Positions 37,215 through 49,975 are shown, counted from the first letter of the stretch. The stretch is DNA of 64,000 nt from Neoconidiobolus thromboides FSU 785 (GCA_025603075.1 MU626334.1:28921-92920); one strand, 5' to 3'. Notes: generated by a model not told the origin, from the letters alone. Numbers and translations: made by a program.

Positions 37215-40200
37215 TCAAACATTGTTAAAACCATCAACCTTTTCCAAAAGAGCATCCAATTGAGCTTGGATTTCCAATCTAGCTTTACGTTCGTTTTCCA
37301 ATTTAACTTCAAATTCTTCTCTCAAAGCTAGCATTTCCTTTTGTACAAACTCTTTTAATTTTTCTTGTAAAGAAGGTACAGGAGAACGTTGCTGTTCAGG
37401 CTTATTTTTTATTTGATCCGCAAAGTTATTACGAATACTAGAGAATCGGTTTGCAATTGAACTAGATTGTAATTCAGATTTATTCATAGCTTCAGTATTA
37501 TTTTCTTCTTCTTTATGGTGTGAATTAAACCTTGCAAGTACTGGTTTAGTTGGCAATTTAGGTGCTCCAGCTAATCCAGCAAATGGGGTAGCTATTTTAT
37601 TATGTCTACCAAGAGAGCCTCCTTTAGTTGTTTCTTCTTTAGCTAACTCGTCCATTGAAGTTTCCTTCTTAACTTCAGGTACAGTCTCCTAAAAAATCAT
37701 AAAAACCATGTAGACTAATATCAGAATAATAGTTTTACCTCCTCTTCTTCTCTAATAGCTTTTTCTAAGCTATCCGAAAGAGTGGGTTCTGCTTTTTTAC
37801 GGTTACGACGCCCAGGTGTCTTTGAACCTGTTGGTCTACCAACTGAAAGTACTTTAATATTTGGACTTTGGCTGGTTTCTCCAAGTTTAGATAATAAAGA
37901 AGCTGGTTCTTCATCTTCCGTTACTTCTATATCTTGGGCATTCAAAATTTCAACTTTCTTTTCAGTGATTTCCTCTTCAACTACATTTTGATTAATTTGT
38001 TCACCATTCTCTTCTCTATCTTGTTCCTTATCAGTAGCTAAATGCTCAGCTGTTACAATTTCCATTGATGAAGTTAAAGGATTATCATTTTTAGTAGAAA
38101 TTATGTCTTCTTCTATTAATTAAATATTAATTTTGATTATATCATCTAATATATTTATGATTACCTTGAGTTAGTTCATTAACCTGAATATCATGGTTGT
38201 CCTGTGATGTGTTCTAAAACTATTGTTACCATCAAATTTGTACATTTTTTACAAATCAATAATACCTTATTCAAGCTATCATTCACCTTTACTTCTTGTT
38301 CTACTTCACTTTCGTCCTCAATTTCAGCCTTAACTGATTCTGGAGACTTAATCATAACAAATTCTTCTGCATTAGTATCTTTAATATCTCTTTTAACTAC
38401 TTCGGGTTTAGTTAAATTCAAATTATTTTCCATTCCATCAGTAGAAATAGCACGAAGGACTGGTTTATACTCAGATTGAGTTAATGATGCTGGATAAGGA
38501 AGGGATACACTTTCCTTTAAATTAGTTGGAGAGGATTGAATACCTGAAAATAGACTCTGTTCGTTTGATTCATATTCTTCCTCTTCATCTAAATCTTCTA
38601 TAACTTCCTCTAACTCCTTAGGTGAAGTTATACTTTCTTTTGGTCTTTCTTCATCGATTTTGTTTTTATTCTCGAATCCTTCTTCCTCTTCTTCCTCTTC
38701 TTCTTCGTATATTTCATCGATAGGAACTGGAATGATTATTAATAACTCAAAGCTAACATAAAACAAATATAATATTACCACTTCTAATTTCCGGTAAAGT
38801 AGGTTTTTCAGCTAAAGGAAGAGAATTAAGGAAACCAGCACCTTCATGAGAAGTACTTAATTTAGGTAAACCATAATTAATTACATTATCGAAACCTTCT
38901 CTATCAATATCAACAACAGCAGGTAATGGTCTACTATCCGGTGGTGCATTGATTTGAACAACATTGCTGTTGATATAATTTGAAGTTACTGCTCTTACAT
39001 CTGCAGGTATACCTTGATTTTCTTTGATTACATTATCAAATTCATTAGCCTCAGTAAAAAAAGGTTCGGCTGCTTTCTTGGTTTCATTACTTACTTTATC
39101 ATACGAATCTTCTCGCTTAACTTCTTTAGTAAGATGGGTCTAATTTTTTATGGTTAATTTAAACTTATGATAATTTTTGTAAAAACTTGCTTCAATTGGA
39201 GAACTAGTAGAAGGTTTAGGAGAATGTCCAGTATTAGAACGACGTAATTGAGGAAGTCCACCGGTGGCAAAAAGACCACCTAACCCACCCTTTTTTACTC
39301 CATAAGCAGCGAGCTTAAAGCCTAAAAAATTTAATTACTTGAATTTATTATATAAATAATAGCACCTTTTCCAGGACTTGGATCTTCTTCTTTTAAGCCT
39401 GGTGAGGTTTCATTAGTTAATTTAACAGCCTTTAAAAAACAAATATTAATATCAAATTGTAAATAACGCATATGATTAAATTACGCTTGGTGGGAAATAA
39501 CCAATCTTCCCATGATAATCTCCTTTCCAATACTCTTCTCCTTGTTCAAGCACACTCAATACATCACCAGCAATTAAAGTAAGTTCACCTTGAGTTTGAG
39601 CTGTATAATCTGTTATAATCTCTGCCAAACAAATTTTATCATTCTTAAATGATATTAGAAGGTTATACTAAGCAATTGAGCTAATAATTACCTTTTCTTC
39701 CAAATTTTCTAGTTTATCTTCAGCTGCATCTTCATTTATAACTTCGGATGATTCCTCTTTACTAATGTTATCAAATATTTTTGGACTAATTTGTGGAATC
39801 TTTGGCATCCCTGGTATCGGCAAGATTGGCACCCCTCCTATAGGTTGCCTTGAAGAATGAGAGGAGGTTCTACTAATTGGCTCAAGCTCTTCTTTTTCCT
39901 CCATAATATCATTTACTTCTTCATTTATATAATTACTAATTGGTTGTGGCGTTTTATTCATTGGTGGTAGTGGAGGTAATACTGAAGATTTAGGCACCAT
40001 TGTTGAACTGAGAGGTAACGAACAGGTTAAGGGTACTGATGGTTTAGGTGGTGATGGTACAGAAGGCAACATCCCTGAATCTGGTGGCAATGGGATTGGG
40101 ATTTTTTGTTCGTTTACATTTTGTGCTTTATTTGCATTAAATCCTGTTGGAATTGGTGGTAAATTAGGCATCCTATTTTTTGGTATAGAAGGTAATTCTC

Positions 40201-41461
40201 TTGAAGTACGTGATGAGAGACTTGGTGAATCTTTAGCCTCTAAAGTTGGTGGATCTTTTGGTAATTGTAGTTGATTGGGTGGGCTGGTAGTGGTAGGCTT
40301 ATTTGGTTCAAGTCCTTCAGTTGATAACGTACTTTTTCTATTTTCTTTTTTAACAAATCCACTTGGAATTTTGGGTACATCAATTGATTTTCTACTAGCA
40401 TTTGATACTTTTTTCTCTTCTGAGGGATTAATCTCTTTACTACTTTGAGTGGGCGACTAAATTTTACAAATTTAAATAAATCCTCTCTAATAAGATAGTA
40501 TAAAATACCTCTTCAGGAGATTTTGTTGATTTAGACTTGGATTTCCTAAGCCCTAAACCCCCAGAAAACAAAGATCCAAGCCCGCCTTTTTTTACTCCAT
40601 AAGCACCTAATTTAAAACCTTTATCACTTTAATAAAATATCTTTTTTAAAGAAAGGTATAAGGTTACCATCTGCAATTGAAGCTCTCTTACTAGAATCTA
40701 ATAATGATTAAAATGATATTTTGTAAATAACGTGCACTTACCTTTCTTTTCCTCTTCTTGTACAGGCTCGGGTTCGGTCTCGACTACATTTGTTTCAGGT
40801 TCTTCTATTCAATAGTGATTAGGTTTACATACCAAAGAAATATTCAAGTGACTAAACAATAATTACAAAACATAATACCTTTTACTGGAGTTCCTTCCTT
40901 ATAGGTTGAAACAAACTAAAGTCATCCTTAATAAATACTATTTGAAAAATATAATGCTTACATTCGCTGGAAACACTCCAACTTTCCCATCCTTTTCACC
41001 CTTCCACCAACCATCATCTTTTTCTAAAACAAAGATAATATCGCCTTTAGCAAAATTAAGCTCATCTGGTGCCTGCGCCTCATAATCATAATCTGCTACT
41101 ACTTTTTCAGCACCTTAATCACATTAGTAAACTATCAACCAGATGCTTTAAACTTACCTTCTGGTACTGGAGCTTTAGTTTCCGAAATTGGCATAACAAA
41201 CTAAAATATTATTAAAAATAACATATAATAATGGAACCGCTTACATTTGCTGGAAAGATCCCTGAAGCTTCGTTAGTAAGGTTAAATCCCTCCCACCAGT
41301 CTCCATGTTTCTTAGTAACTTTGATGATATCATTAATCTTTATATTAAGCTCATCATCCTGTTGAGCAAGGTACTCATGATGGCATTTTACAAGTGAATC
41401 TGTAGTATGTTATTAAATTTCTCGAATTTCAATTTATTGAGTCCCCAAACTTACCAGACAT
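37215..41461 (-). CDS. Three-SH3 adaptor protein with C-terminal coiled coil
   Basis: Seventeen exons: 41461-41455, 41399-41245, 41200-41158, 41113-40972, 40915-40879, 40804-40742, 40698-40678, 40619-40509, 40456-39692, 39619-39485, 39429-39366, 39321-39191, 39139-38779, 38726-38266, 38213-38165, 38112-37739 and 37688-37215. Their sum, 3,393 nt, gives 1,130 aa. SH3-1 is coded mainly by exon 2 ([28 protein letters not shown]), SH3-2 by exon 4 ([32 protein letters not shown]) and SH3-3 by exon 10 ([33 protein letters not shown]). Between SH3-2 and SH3-3 lies a long Pro-rich region. A block [10 protein letters not shown] occurs twice. Acidic Glu-rich segments and a coiled coil ([20 protein letters not shown]) close the protein. 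The layout resembles CIN85/CD2AP endocytic adaptors; orthology is not proven. Exon 12 uses a GC donor. Confidence 0.8.
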
Positions 41462-41569
41462 TTTTAAATTAAAAAAGTAGAGTCACGAATCGCTTTTTAA
41501 TTTATTGTTTTTAGCCACAAACGTTTAATAATAATTTATATATTTTTTGCCAATCTAAAAAGCAAGTTC

Positions 41570-41651
41570 CTCAGCATAGCTCAGTTGGAAGAGCGATGGA
41601 CTGTAAATACTAGCAATCCATCGGTCCCTGGTTCGATCCCGGGTGCTGAGA
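41570..41651 (+). tRNA. tRNA-Tyr (GUA) with short intron
   Basis: The 7-bp acceptor stem CTCAGCA / TGCTGAG, D-arm TAGCTCAGTTGGAAGAGC, anticodon stem GATGG / CCATC and T-arm CCTGGTTCGATCCCGG are all present. The anticodon GTA is at 41603-41605. About 10 extra bases just 3' of the anticodon are the intron normally found in eukaryotic tRNA-Tyr. The internal promoter boxes are intact. Confidence 0.95.
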
Positions 41652-43188
41652 TTCAAAATATTTTTACGAATTAGTTTTCTTATTTAAATTTTTAGATGAG
41701 AATATAATTTCAATTTTCATTACTTTTTTGTTTAAGTACTAATAGGCAGAAAAACCATTACTATAATTCAAATATATGCCTATATCTACTCTTTTTATAC
41801 AGTATAAATAGTAAAGGAATTATCTTTTATCTCATCTGATTTTTATTTAATTAGAATCCACATTAATAATTGTTTATTTACTAACTGTGAGTTCAAATCT
41901 TAAATGATAACGTAAATTATCTAAAAGTATAAAGATATTACACCAAACTCGACTTTAATACAACCAGTCTTAAAATTGATGCCAATCTTAAATATCTTTT
42001 TATTCTACTATTTTATCTATTATTTGTAGTACTTTAAATTTAAAATATTGATAAAACCTCAAACAAAAGGCTTTACGTGCTATCTTCTCAATAACAAGCG
42101 TTTAGTCGTTTATTTAAATAGCTCCGGTATATATTTTACTATATCGAAGATTATTAAAAATACGAGAGTACTTTGTATTATAATAAACAAGCTCCCTTAT
42201 TATTGATTCTATATACTAGGATTTCTAACATCAGCTTAAGTATTTTTGAAATTCTATGATTAGAGTAGAATTCTAACATACGATTAAATCCTCATATTAT
42301 CTTAACTACACAACTACTTCTATAACTTGTTTTTATAATACAGTATTTTTGCTTTAATGATTATTCTAAGTGCTTTGACAAAATATCAGTAAATAGAACA
42401 TATAAAAGACTAACGTTTTATATAGTTCATTTTATTTTATTTATATAAACTACAATTTATAGATCTAATATTTTTAATATTTGCAATTGATATTACAGCA
42501 TTATTTGAAAGACAATTAAAACTAAAAGATAGAAGTTATTAATTGACTTTGTAAAAACATTTATTAGGATAAATACTTATTGTTTAATTATTTTTGCTTA
42601 TACGATCTAATTGTTAAATTTTATTTTATTTTATTTTACATATCACATGTGTCTAGGAGTTCCTATTTAATGTATAAAGTAAAACTAAAACCTTCTAAAT
42701 TATGATATAAAAGTCCCTTAAGTATTATATATACTTATTTAAGATTACATATTAAGATAGTAAGTGGTATCAATCTCAATGACCCAATATAATTATTATA
42801 AGTACTTAGTGCTATATTTAATCGATATTGGTGTCAAGGCTCTCAAATAAGAAGCGCATATACTTTAGGTTAAACATGTTATATATTATAAATATCGTTT
42901 GATGTAAGTGCTCACTTATCTCGAATTAAATCTTATTATGAGTTTAACCTCTAGGATTTGATCACATGTAGAGTAATTTTAGCAAAGCTATTACTATCTT
43001 GGCAAATAAAATTCCATCCAAACTTTCTAATTAGTCGTCAACTAAGCAATTATTTGCCAAACAAAAAATTGGCGCAGCATAAATTCATCAACTAAGGAGA
43101 AGCTGTGCATATTTGGATCAATAATAAAAACTAATCAAAAATTGGTGCTCCTCCCTTTTGACCTTTAAAGACTTCAAAGTAAGCAAAG
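41652..43188. other. Intergenic, eS27 upstream region
   Basis: No supported gene. A GTTCAAATC near 41891 resembles a B box but has no tRNA around it. Confidence 0.45.
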
Positions 43189-43749
43189 ATGGTGGTATGT
43201 AACTTTAATTGTTTTAGCATAAATAGAATATTGGAAAATGAATAAAACGAATAGAAATTTAAATGGTTTTTAAAAATGAATTTATTTGAAATTTGATGGA
43301 TGTAATTTAAACGATATTCAATTTATGAAAAGAATAAAAAAGAGAATTAAACGTTAATCGGAAAAATATATTAGAACTGGAACTAAAATTATCATTTACA
43401 GCTCGCTATTGATCTTCTCAATCCTTCAATCGAAAATGAAAAGAAACTTCACAAAATGAAGCGTCTTGTAGCTACTCCAAACTCCTACTTCATGGATGTT
43501 AAGTGCCAAGGTATTTTATTCCTTTTTATAACTTCAAACAATTTATTTAAATTTAAAAAGGATGTTATAACATTACTACCGTCTTCTCTCATGCTCAAAC
43601 TGTTGTAGTTTGCGGTAGCTGCTCAACTGTTCTTTGCCAACCAACTGGTGGCCGTGCCCGTCTCACTGAGGGTATTTGCTTTATTTTTAAAAAGATGTTT
43701 TATTAATAGTTTTTTTTTAGGTTCTTCCTTCCGTAAGAAGTCCAACTAA
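43189..43749 (+). CDS. RPS27: 40S ribosomal protein eS27
   Basis: Four exons, 43189-43194, 43402-43510, 43561-43671 and 43721-43749, encode 84 aa. The first coding exon contributes only Met-Val. The C4 zinc ribbon is Cys-x2-Cys (CQGC), then CGSC, with [13 protein letters not shown] between and [15 protein letters not shown] after, the hallmark of eS27. It is a structural protein of the small subunit platform. Codon choice is richer in C-ending codons than in neighbouring genes, as expected of a highly expressed gene. Confidence 0.95.
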
Positions 43750-44381
43750 ATTTATTTATAATACCTTCTTACTAATAAAAATGGTCTGAACATTAAGTTA
43801 AAAATAATAAAATTGTCGAAGAGTCTTTAGACCCTCCAATAAATTCAGTGTCTTAATAGAGTTTTTACAGTTTTTATGGAATCATTTTTAATAGTTTAAG
43901 AATTCAGCTCATATAGTGTATCTTTTTGGGGCTAGGGACTTATAAATATCAAAATAAACTACGGCAATGTCATTAAAAACGTATGGTTTAGACCCTTTTT
44001 TTTAATATTTAAGCTTTATAGATATCTACTTTTTATAACTCATTTTGATAAATAAATAATAGTGAAAAATAGTTTACTAAATATATTATTTTATTATACT
44101 TTTTAGATATTATATAATGCTTTCTAGTTTATACACTCTACTTAAATTATTTCATTTATAAGGAATTTCCTTGAATTAATTTTTATTTTTGGATTTAATC
44201 TTTGCAAATTAGCTCATAACATTTACTTTTAAATAACCCAATCAAATCGCTTAAAAGAGGATTCAATTTGAGTTTTAGAGAGCAAAGTGGATGGATGCAT
44301 CAGTTTGATATAGTAAAAGTAATTAGCAATTAACCCTTCTTTTCTAGTTGTATCAACACCTATATCGGGAAACTATATAAA
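43750..44381. other. Intergenic between eS27 and eL33
   Basis: Both ribosomal protein genes run in the same direction. No other gene is seen; the eL33 promoter must lie here. Confidence 0.5.
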
Positions 44382-44886
44382 ATGGCCCGGTGAGTACTTT
44401 ATCTAATACAAGATAGCTTAGAAATTGATCAAAGATGAAGGAAAATCAAAAACTATACCTACTCCAATTATATAGAGACAAATTAACATCTAGATTTCAA
44501 TGGCAATTATATTAATACAGTATATTATAGTCTTTTTGCCCATGGACGTATTTTAGGACACAAACGTGCTAAGCGTAACTCAGATTCCAACTCATCAATC
44601 ATTGCCGTTGAAGGAGTTCAAACCAAAAATGATACTGATTTCTACCTCGGTAAACGTGTAGCCTATGTATACAAAGCCAAGACCATCAAACATGGTTCCC
44701 GCTTCCGTTGCATCTGGGGTCGTATCACTCGTTCCCACGGAAACAGCGGTAAAGTTAAGGCTAAGTTCACCTCTAACATCCCACCAGCAGCTTTCGGTGA
44801 AAGAGTCCGCATTGTAAGTTTATTCTCAAGTCCATGTTATTTAATTTTTATACGTATTTTAGATGTTGTATCCTTCCCGCGTTTAA
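44382..44886 (+). CDS. RPL33: 60S ribosomal protein eL33 (L35a)
   Basis: Three exons, 44382-44389, 44531-44813 and 44863-44886, encode 104 aa. Exon 1 holds only Met-Ala and two bases of an Arg codon. The body carries HGRILGHKRAKRNSD, IAVEGV, DFYLGKRVAYVYKAK, the basic block WGRITRSHGNSGKVKAKF and the terminus GERVRIMLYPSRV, all diagnostic of eL33. Codon use is strongly biased toward C-ending codons, in contrast with the AT-rich genes around it. Confidence 0.95.
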
Positions 44887-46471
44887 GTATTAAGGAAGAA
44901 TTAAATAAAATTATATATGCTAACAAGGATTAATTTATTGACGAAAATGGATTGTTATATAAAGGAAATTATTTTTAAAAGTTTTATTTATTCAAATTAA
45001 AATCAAAAAGGCAAGCGATTTTATTATTTCAAGACAAGCAAAAAGATTACTTTTAAATTAAGAGAGGCTCAAGAAATATAATTAGAAAAACATGAAATAT
45101 ATGGTAATTTTATTTTAATAAAAGAAACTTAATAGTATTAGGCGACTTATGGTGTAAGTTTTTTGTTGAAAATAAAATGTTGTTAAATATTTCTATATTT
45201 AAAATAAGATTGTTCAAGTTAGTACTAAATAATGCCATATCCTTTTCCTTTTAAAATTGCAGAGTTTCATGCAAAGGTTTAGTAATTTTATTATAGAATT
45301 ATTCTAATATCGAAATTCAAATAAATGAAAAAAAAAATCCCATCATTTTATTATAATAAATGTTTAGATAAATTTTGAGTTTATTTTTATATTACTTAAT
45401 ACACTTATTATATAAGATTGCATCGATAACAGTATTTAGATTTCATATTGAACTAAGATATACAATGGTCATTTAATCACTACTATTAACTTATAGCTTA
45501 AAATGAGATAATAAAAAGTGTTTGGATATATAATTTTTGAAAGAAATACGTTTTTAGAATAAAACTTAAAAGTTAAAACATGTTCTTAATATCTAATTAT
45601 AAAAGACAATACTAATATTAAAATGAGGATTTAGCATTTTATAAGTTTTGTTAACTTAATATTAAGTTTGTGATAAGTAATAACAATTTATTTAATAAAC
45701 TCAACCCATTATACAATATTAATTTAAAATATTCAAAGATATTCTGTATTACTAAATCATTCTTTGTTATCAGACAACTTTTGATAGTTTACACAAATAT
45801 ATATAATTGCCATTGTATTTTTAGGGAGCCTGTATTAATTTAAATGTTGTAACTTATTATCCCAAATAGCATTATTTTTCTTATTTTGTATTTTGTATTT
45901 AGATAAATTACTTATTTGAAATATCACACTATGTTTTGAATGTAGACTTATAAGTTTTATAATAATTTCGACTGCTCCTCATGAGACTCAGCAATTCCAC
46001 CACAAGAACCTTCACATCAAAAACTTCAATTATAAATTTGGATACATTGTGATTGGGAATCAGTCATATTTTTCAAGAATTCGGTAAATAGATTGAGCCT
46101 TAATTTGGTAAAGTTGACAGTTCTACGAAGAACTTCAAAATGTAATCAATAGAATATTTTTATTAATAAATTCGATATTATTTAATACTTATAACTTGAT
46201 ACTAATACTCTTGCTTGGGGCTTACTATTGAGAAACTCATATATACACTATGTCTTATGTAAAGTTAAAGTTAGGCTCCCATAATATAGGATTACTATAA
46301 AAATACCTTTTCTCCACAATTCTCGAACCGTCAAAATAACTTAGGGGAACAAAATTTTGAAGTTTTTTAAAAGAATAAACAATTTTATTCTTAATTGATA
46401 TAAATAAACTAAGGAAAAGTATTTAAATAAAATTAAAGCTTTAAATCTTTAAACCTTTTTTGAAATAACTC
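44887..46471. other. Intergenic, AT-rich
   Basis: No open frame, RNA or repeat copy is supported in this 1.6-kb stretch. Confidence 0.45.
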
Positions 46472-47278
46472 ATGGATACTTTTTATTCAGATTCTTTAGC
46501 AACTACTTCGTTAATTTGTTGGATAGTCGTATTTATACCTCAAGTAATTGAAAATTACCAGAGGAAAGATACTTCTTCCTTATCACCTTGTTTCATATAT
46601 TTATGGTTAGTAGGGGACTTAATAAATTTAGCGGGTGCCATATTAGAGCATTTGTTACCAACTACCATATTACTCTCTGTCTATTTCATTTTCTGTGATT
46701 TAGTGTTGATCTATCAATTATATTTATATAATAAACCAGTTCAAGAAATGACTCAGTTATTAATTAATGATAATGAGAATAATACTAACACTTATTGTAG
46801 CATAAACGGTGTTGATTCTGATAAAAAAGAAACTAATAATAACAATAAAGTATTCCTTTATGTGTTAGCATTTTTAGGTATATTTGGGATAATTGTCTGG
46901 TTGAATACCGAAAATGGTCATAATAACATTATCCATATAGCTTTAGAATATAAATTAAGCTTGGGAGTGTTATTAGGATGGACTTCGACTCTTTTATATT
47001 GGGGAGCTAGAGTACCACAAATATTTAAAAATTATCAACGCAAATCGGTAGAAGGATTATCAATGAGTTTATTTTTATTTTGTATGATCGGAAATAGTTC
47101 ATTTTCACTATCGGTTTTACTTCATCCAAATAGCAAGGATTTCGATTTTATACTTAAAAACCTACCATGGATTATGGGATCAGCCGGAACCATTACAGTA
47201 GATCTCATTGTTTTTGCACAATTTTATTTTTATAATGCTAAATCCAATCCTTCTCCTTCTGTACAATCAATTGCTTAA
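46472..47278 (+). CDS. PQ-loop vacuolar transporter (Ypq/PQLC2-like)
   Basis: Single exon, 268 aa with seven hydrophobic segments. The two PQ-loop repeats are FIPQVIENYQRK (P23-Q24) and RVPQIFKNYQRKS (P182-Q183), each followed by a second half with LSxxxFxxxxxG. A soluble Asn-rich loop (about residues 92-125) separates the repeats. Relatives with a long central loop (yeast Ypq1-3, animal PQLC2) export cationic amino acids from the vacuole or lysosome; the substrate here is inferred only from that similarity. No acidic dileucine targeting motif is obvious. Confidence 0.88.
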   Translation: MDTFYSDSLATTSLICWIVVFIPQVIENYQRKDTSSLSPCFIYLWLVGDLINLAGAILEHLLPTTILLSVYFIFCDLVLIYQLYLYNKPVQEMTQLLINDNENNTNTYCSINGVDSDKKETNNNNKVFLYVLAFLGIFGIIVWLNTENGHNNIIHIALEYKLSLGVLLGWTSTLLYWGARVPQIFKNYQRKSVEGLSMSLFLFCMIGNSSFSLSVLLHPNSKDFDFILKNLPWIMGSAGTITVDLIVFAQFYFYNAKSNPSPSVQSIA

Positions 47279-48265
47279 GCCTCTTAGATTACAAATTATA
47301 CCTTTCTTTTCCCTTGAATTTATTTTCTGAATTTTCCAATTAATAAAGTTTTTAAAATAATAAATGGTTTATAATTATTTACTTAATTCGTATGTTATCA
47401 ATATATTTTAAACTATTATCCCATATAAACAGGTATTATATAGCCCTTACTTAGTTTAATTAAGGATTTTATGAGCAGAATTATTATAATTTTAAAAACA
47501 AGGTTTAAGCGGAAATATTTATATCAATAATATTAAGATTGTAGATTTTATCATGCAAATCCTCAACTAATTCAAGGGTCAATAGTTAAAATATTATAAA
47601 ATATTACACTAATATAAAAAAGCATTCACCTGTTTTATTTTAAGTATGAAAGGGATTGATAGCATCAATTTAAGATTTCCAAACTTTATAAACACATCAC
47701 TTTCAAATCTTCTAACAAGGTATGAAGTAAACGATAATACAGATGACTAATATACACTTCTAGCTAGTATTGGTTATAAACAATTTGACAAAAATGTTTA
47801 TCATTAGAGCTCAAAAGAGAAATAAAAATGTACAGATTTTTTAATAAAATGAACATCAAGTTTTATGAGAAATGGAAGGCTACATTATAATATTATTCTG
47901 AAAGTATTCTAGTGATTTTCAACAGTTAATAAATGAAAATAATACTATGATAGCTGACTTGTGATTATTATTTCAAGATTGACTTATTGTGGCCATTGTT
48001 TACTTTCTTATTATAGTCAATTCTAAACTATTATTCGTTTTATTATGACTTTTTTAATATATTCGATAAAATGTCATACTATTAGGTAGATTAAATGTTA
48101 TTTTACCTAAACTTTTTGCTTGGAAAGTGATTAGAAATAGGAGAATAAAAGCTAAACCAATAATATCTGAACTAAGGATATATAACCAACCAGAATTTTG
48201 CTCTATACTTATGTCCCATAAACACTTTCAAACTAAATAACTGTTTGTATTTTTATATTTAAAAG
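47279..48265. other. Intergenic
   Basis: No supported gene; the last part is upstream of Rpb12. Confidence 0.45.
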
Positions 48266-48573
48266 ATGGATAGTCAAAAATTAAAGCACGGAGAAGTAAA
48301 AAAGGAGTCTAAATCAGGTCAAAAGTTTGATGTGAGTCATTTTAATTATGACTGCTCTCGTAAGTAACAAGAAGATATATAAAGTATAAATGTTTATATT
48401 TTTTAAATAGAGTGTGGAGAAGAAAGTACTATAAGACCAAAAGAAGTTGTACGCTGTACAAGATGTGGTTCTCGTGTTTTATTCAAAAAGCGTACTAAAA
48501 GATGTAAGTCTCATTAAATCATTTATCATTAAATATTTATTTTTAAATAGTGGTTCAATTCGAAGCAAGATAA
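48266..48573 (+). CDS. RPB12: RNA polymerase I/II/III shared subunit Rpb12 (ABC10-alpha)
   Basis: Three exons, 48266-48359, 48411-48503 and 48551-48573, encode 69 aa, the typical size. The zinc ribbon is YDCSQCG with the second pair RCTRCGSR, followed by the basic VLFKKRTKRLVQFEAR terminus that is invariant in this subunit. It is common to all three nuclear RNA polymerases and helps assemble the Rpb3/Rpb11-type platform. Confidence 0.95.
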
Positions 48574-49031
48574 TTTTTTGGTATTAATTTAAAGAGATAA
48601 AATCTAAGTGGAACTTTACTAAATTTGAGAGCTACCAGTTATCTTTATACTTGTGGATTTTACATATTAAAATAAACATAATTAAAATAGAAAAATATGA
48701 ACTATAATACAAAGTTTTAATAACTGGCATTGAATAATGCCGTGTTATACTATACATTCATATTTAGAAATATAATTAAAGTAGTGTGGAATTGTTTTGA
48801 CTTAAATCAAATCACATAGTATATATTATTTTCATTAAATATATTATTTAATAAGTATATATTTTCAATGATTTGAATCAGGTTCAATAAGCCTATTTTT
48901 AAAAAAAACTTGAATATTTCTAAAATTTCAATAATATGGATATGCTTTAACTTCTCTTTTTAATTCTGGTAACTGTTTTCATTCAGTTAAAAGTTGCTTG
49001 AATCACCTTTAAATTACTTTATTTCTATTGC
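48574..49031. other. Intergenic
   Basis: Spacer between Rpb12 (+) and the decayed SET gene (-). No feature seen. Confidence 0.4.
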
Positions 49032-49975
49032 TTATAAATGAATGTTTCTTGTGCATTTTGGGCTTAGGCATTTACATACATAATTCCCATTGCTAAAGTC
49101 TATGACGTTTGTTTCTTTCCCATCATCCTCGCTAGTTAAAGACTGATAATCAAAGGATAGCTCATCTCCTTCACTTATATCTTTAGTTTCAAAAAACCTA
49201 TCCTGTAAATGGACGTATCGTATTTTATAGTAAAGACCGAGTATACAGCTAAATTGAGGTCAAATGAATGATTGAAAAAGCGACCTACATTATCAAATGT
49301 ATAAGCATCTGCAGTATATACACCATTACCCGATCCCTTAGAAACATCTAAATCAAAAAGGCATGTAGACTGTGCTTGATCGTAGTTTTTCCCTCTTCAA
49401 TCAGTTTCTTTGTTGGTAATGATTTATCGAATGTATTCACATATAAAGTTGCCTTTGGGTATATCTTCCATAGTCCTGACTCCCCACCTTTTTTCAAATG
49501 TTTTGAAAATCTGTAATCACTTCCTTTTCTTTCTGGACTACTCAATTAATGCAAATGACGAGGCAATGGCAAAGTTTGTTACATTCCAAAATTACTCCTA
49601 AAGGCTCGCCAGTAAGCAACCTTTACTATTATATGAGGTGATTTCACTTAACATATGGTTGTTTCCATTACAAAGACAATTTGTTAAGGTATAATCCAAA
49701 TCACGTCCATTTTCACAACTACATGAGTGCTTTATCAAGAACTGCAATAGGAGCATCCTCTGTATAAATGTTTTCCTTAATTCATTCAAAATCTTTGGGT
49801 ATATCTAAATCATCTATGTTGTCATATACTAAAATTAGTGGGCCAGTCGATAGATATTTCACAAATGAAGTCATGAACATTATCAGGAAGTCTAATGACC
49901 TGAAAACCATCTGAATATACAGAAACACAATATTGATACTAGAAGTTAGTATTAATATAAATTAAATAAAACATA
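49032..49975 (-). pseudogene. Decayed SUV39/Clr4-type H3K9 methyltransferase (pre-SET, SET, post-SET)
   Basis: Minus strand, read in several frames. In order come PKDF.IKENIY, the pre-SET cysteines SCSCENGRD...NCLCNGNN and ECNKLCHCLVICIN.VVQKEK, then WGVRTMEDIPKGNFICEY (SET start). IITNKETD.RGKNYDQ..STCLFDLD and NGVYTADAYTFDNVGRFFNHS follow. An intron-like gap leads to FFETKDISEGDELSFDY, and the post-SET CKCLSPKC ends at a TAA at 49032. This is the domain order of Su(var)3-9 histone H3K9 methyltransferases. The frame is broken by stops at 49424-49426 and 49397-49399 and by at least two frameshifts in pre-SET. The invariant Cys of the NHSC motif is Phe. It is therefore dead. Confidence 0.85.

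Noticed and set aside
41880-41910. GTTCAAATC resembling a tRNA B box
   Set aside because: No A box, acceptor stem or anticodon arm around it.
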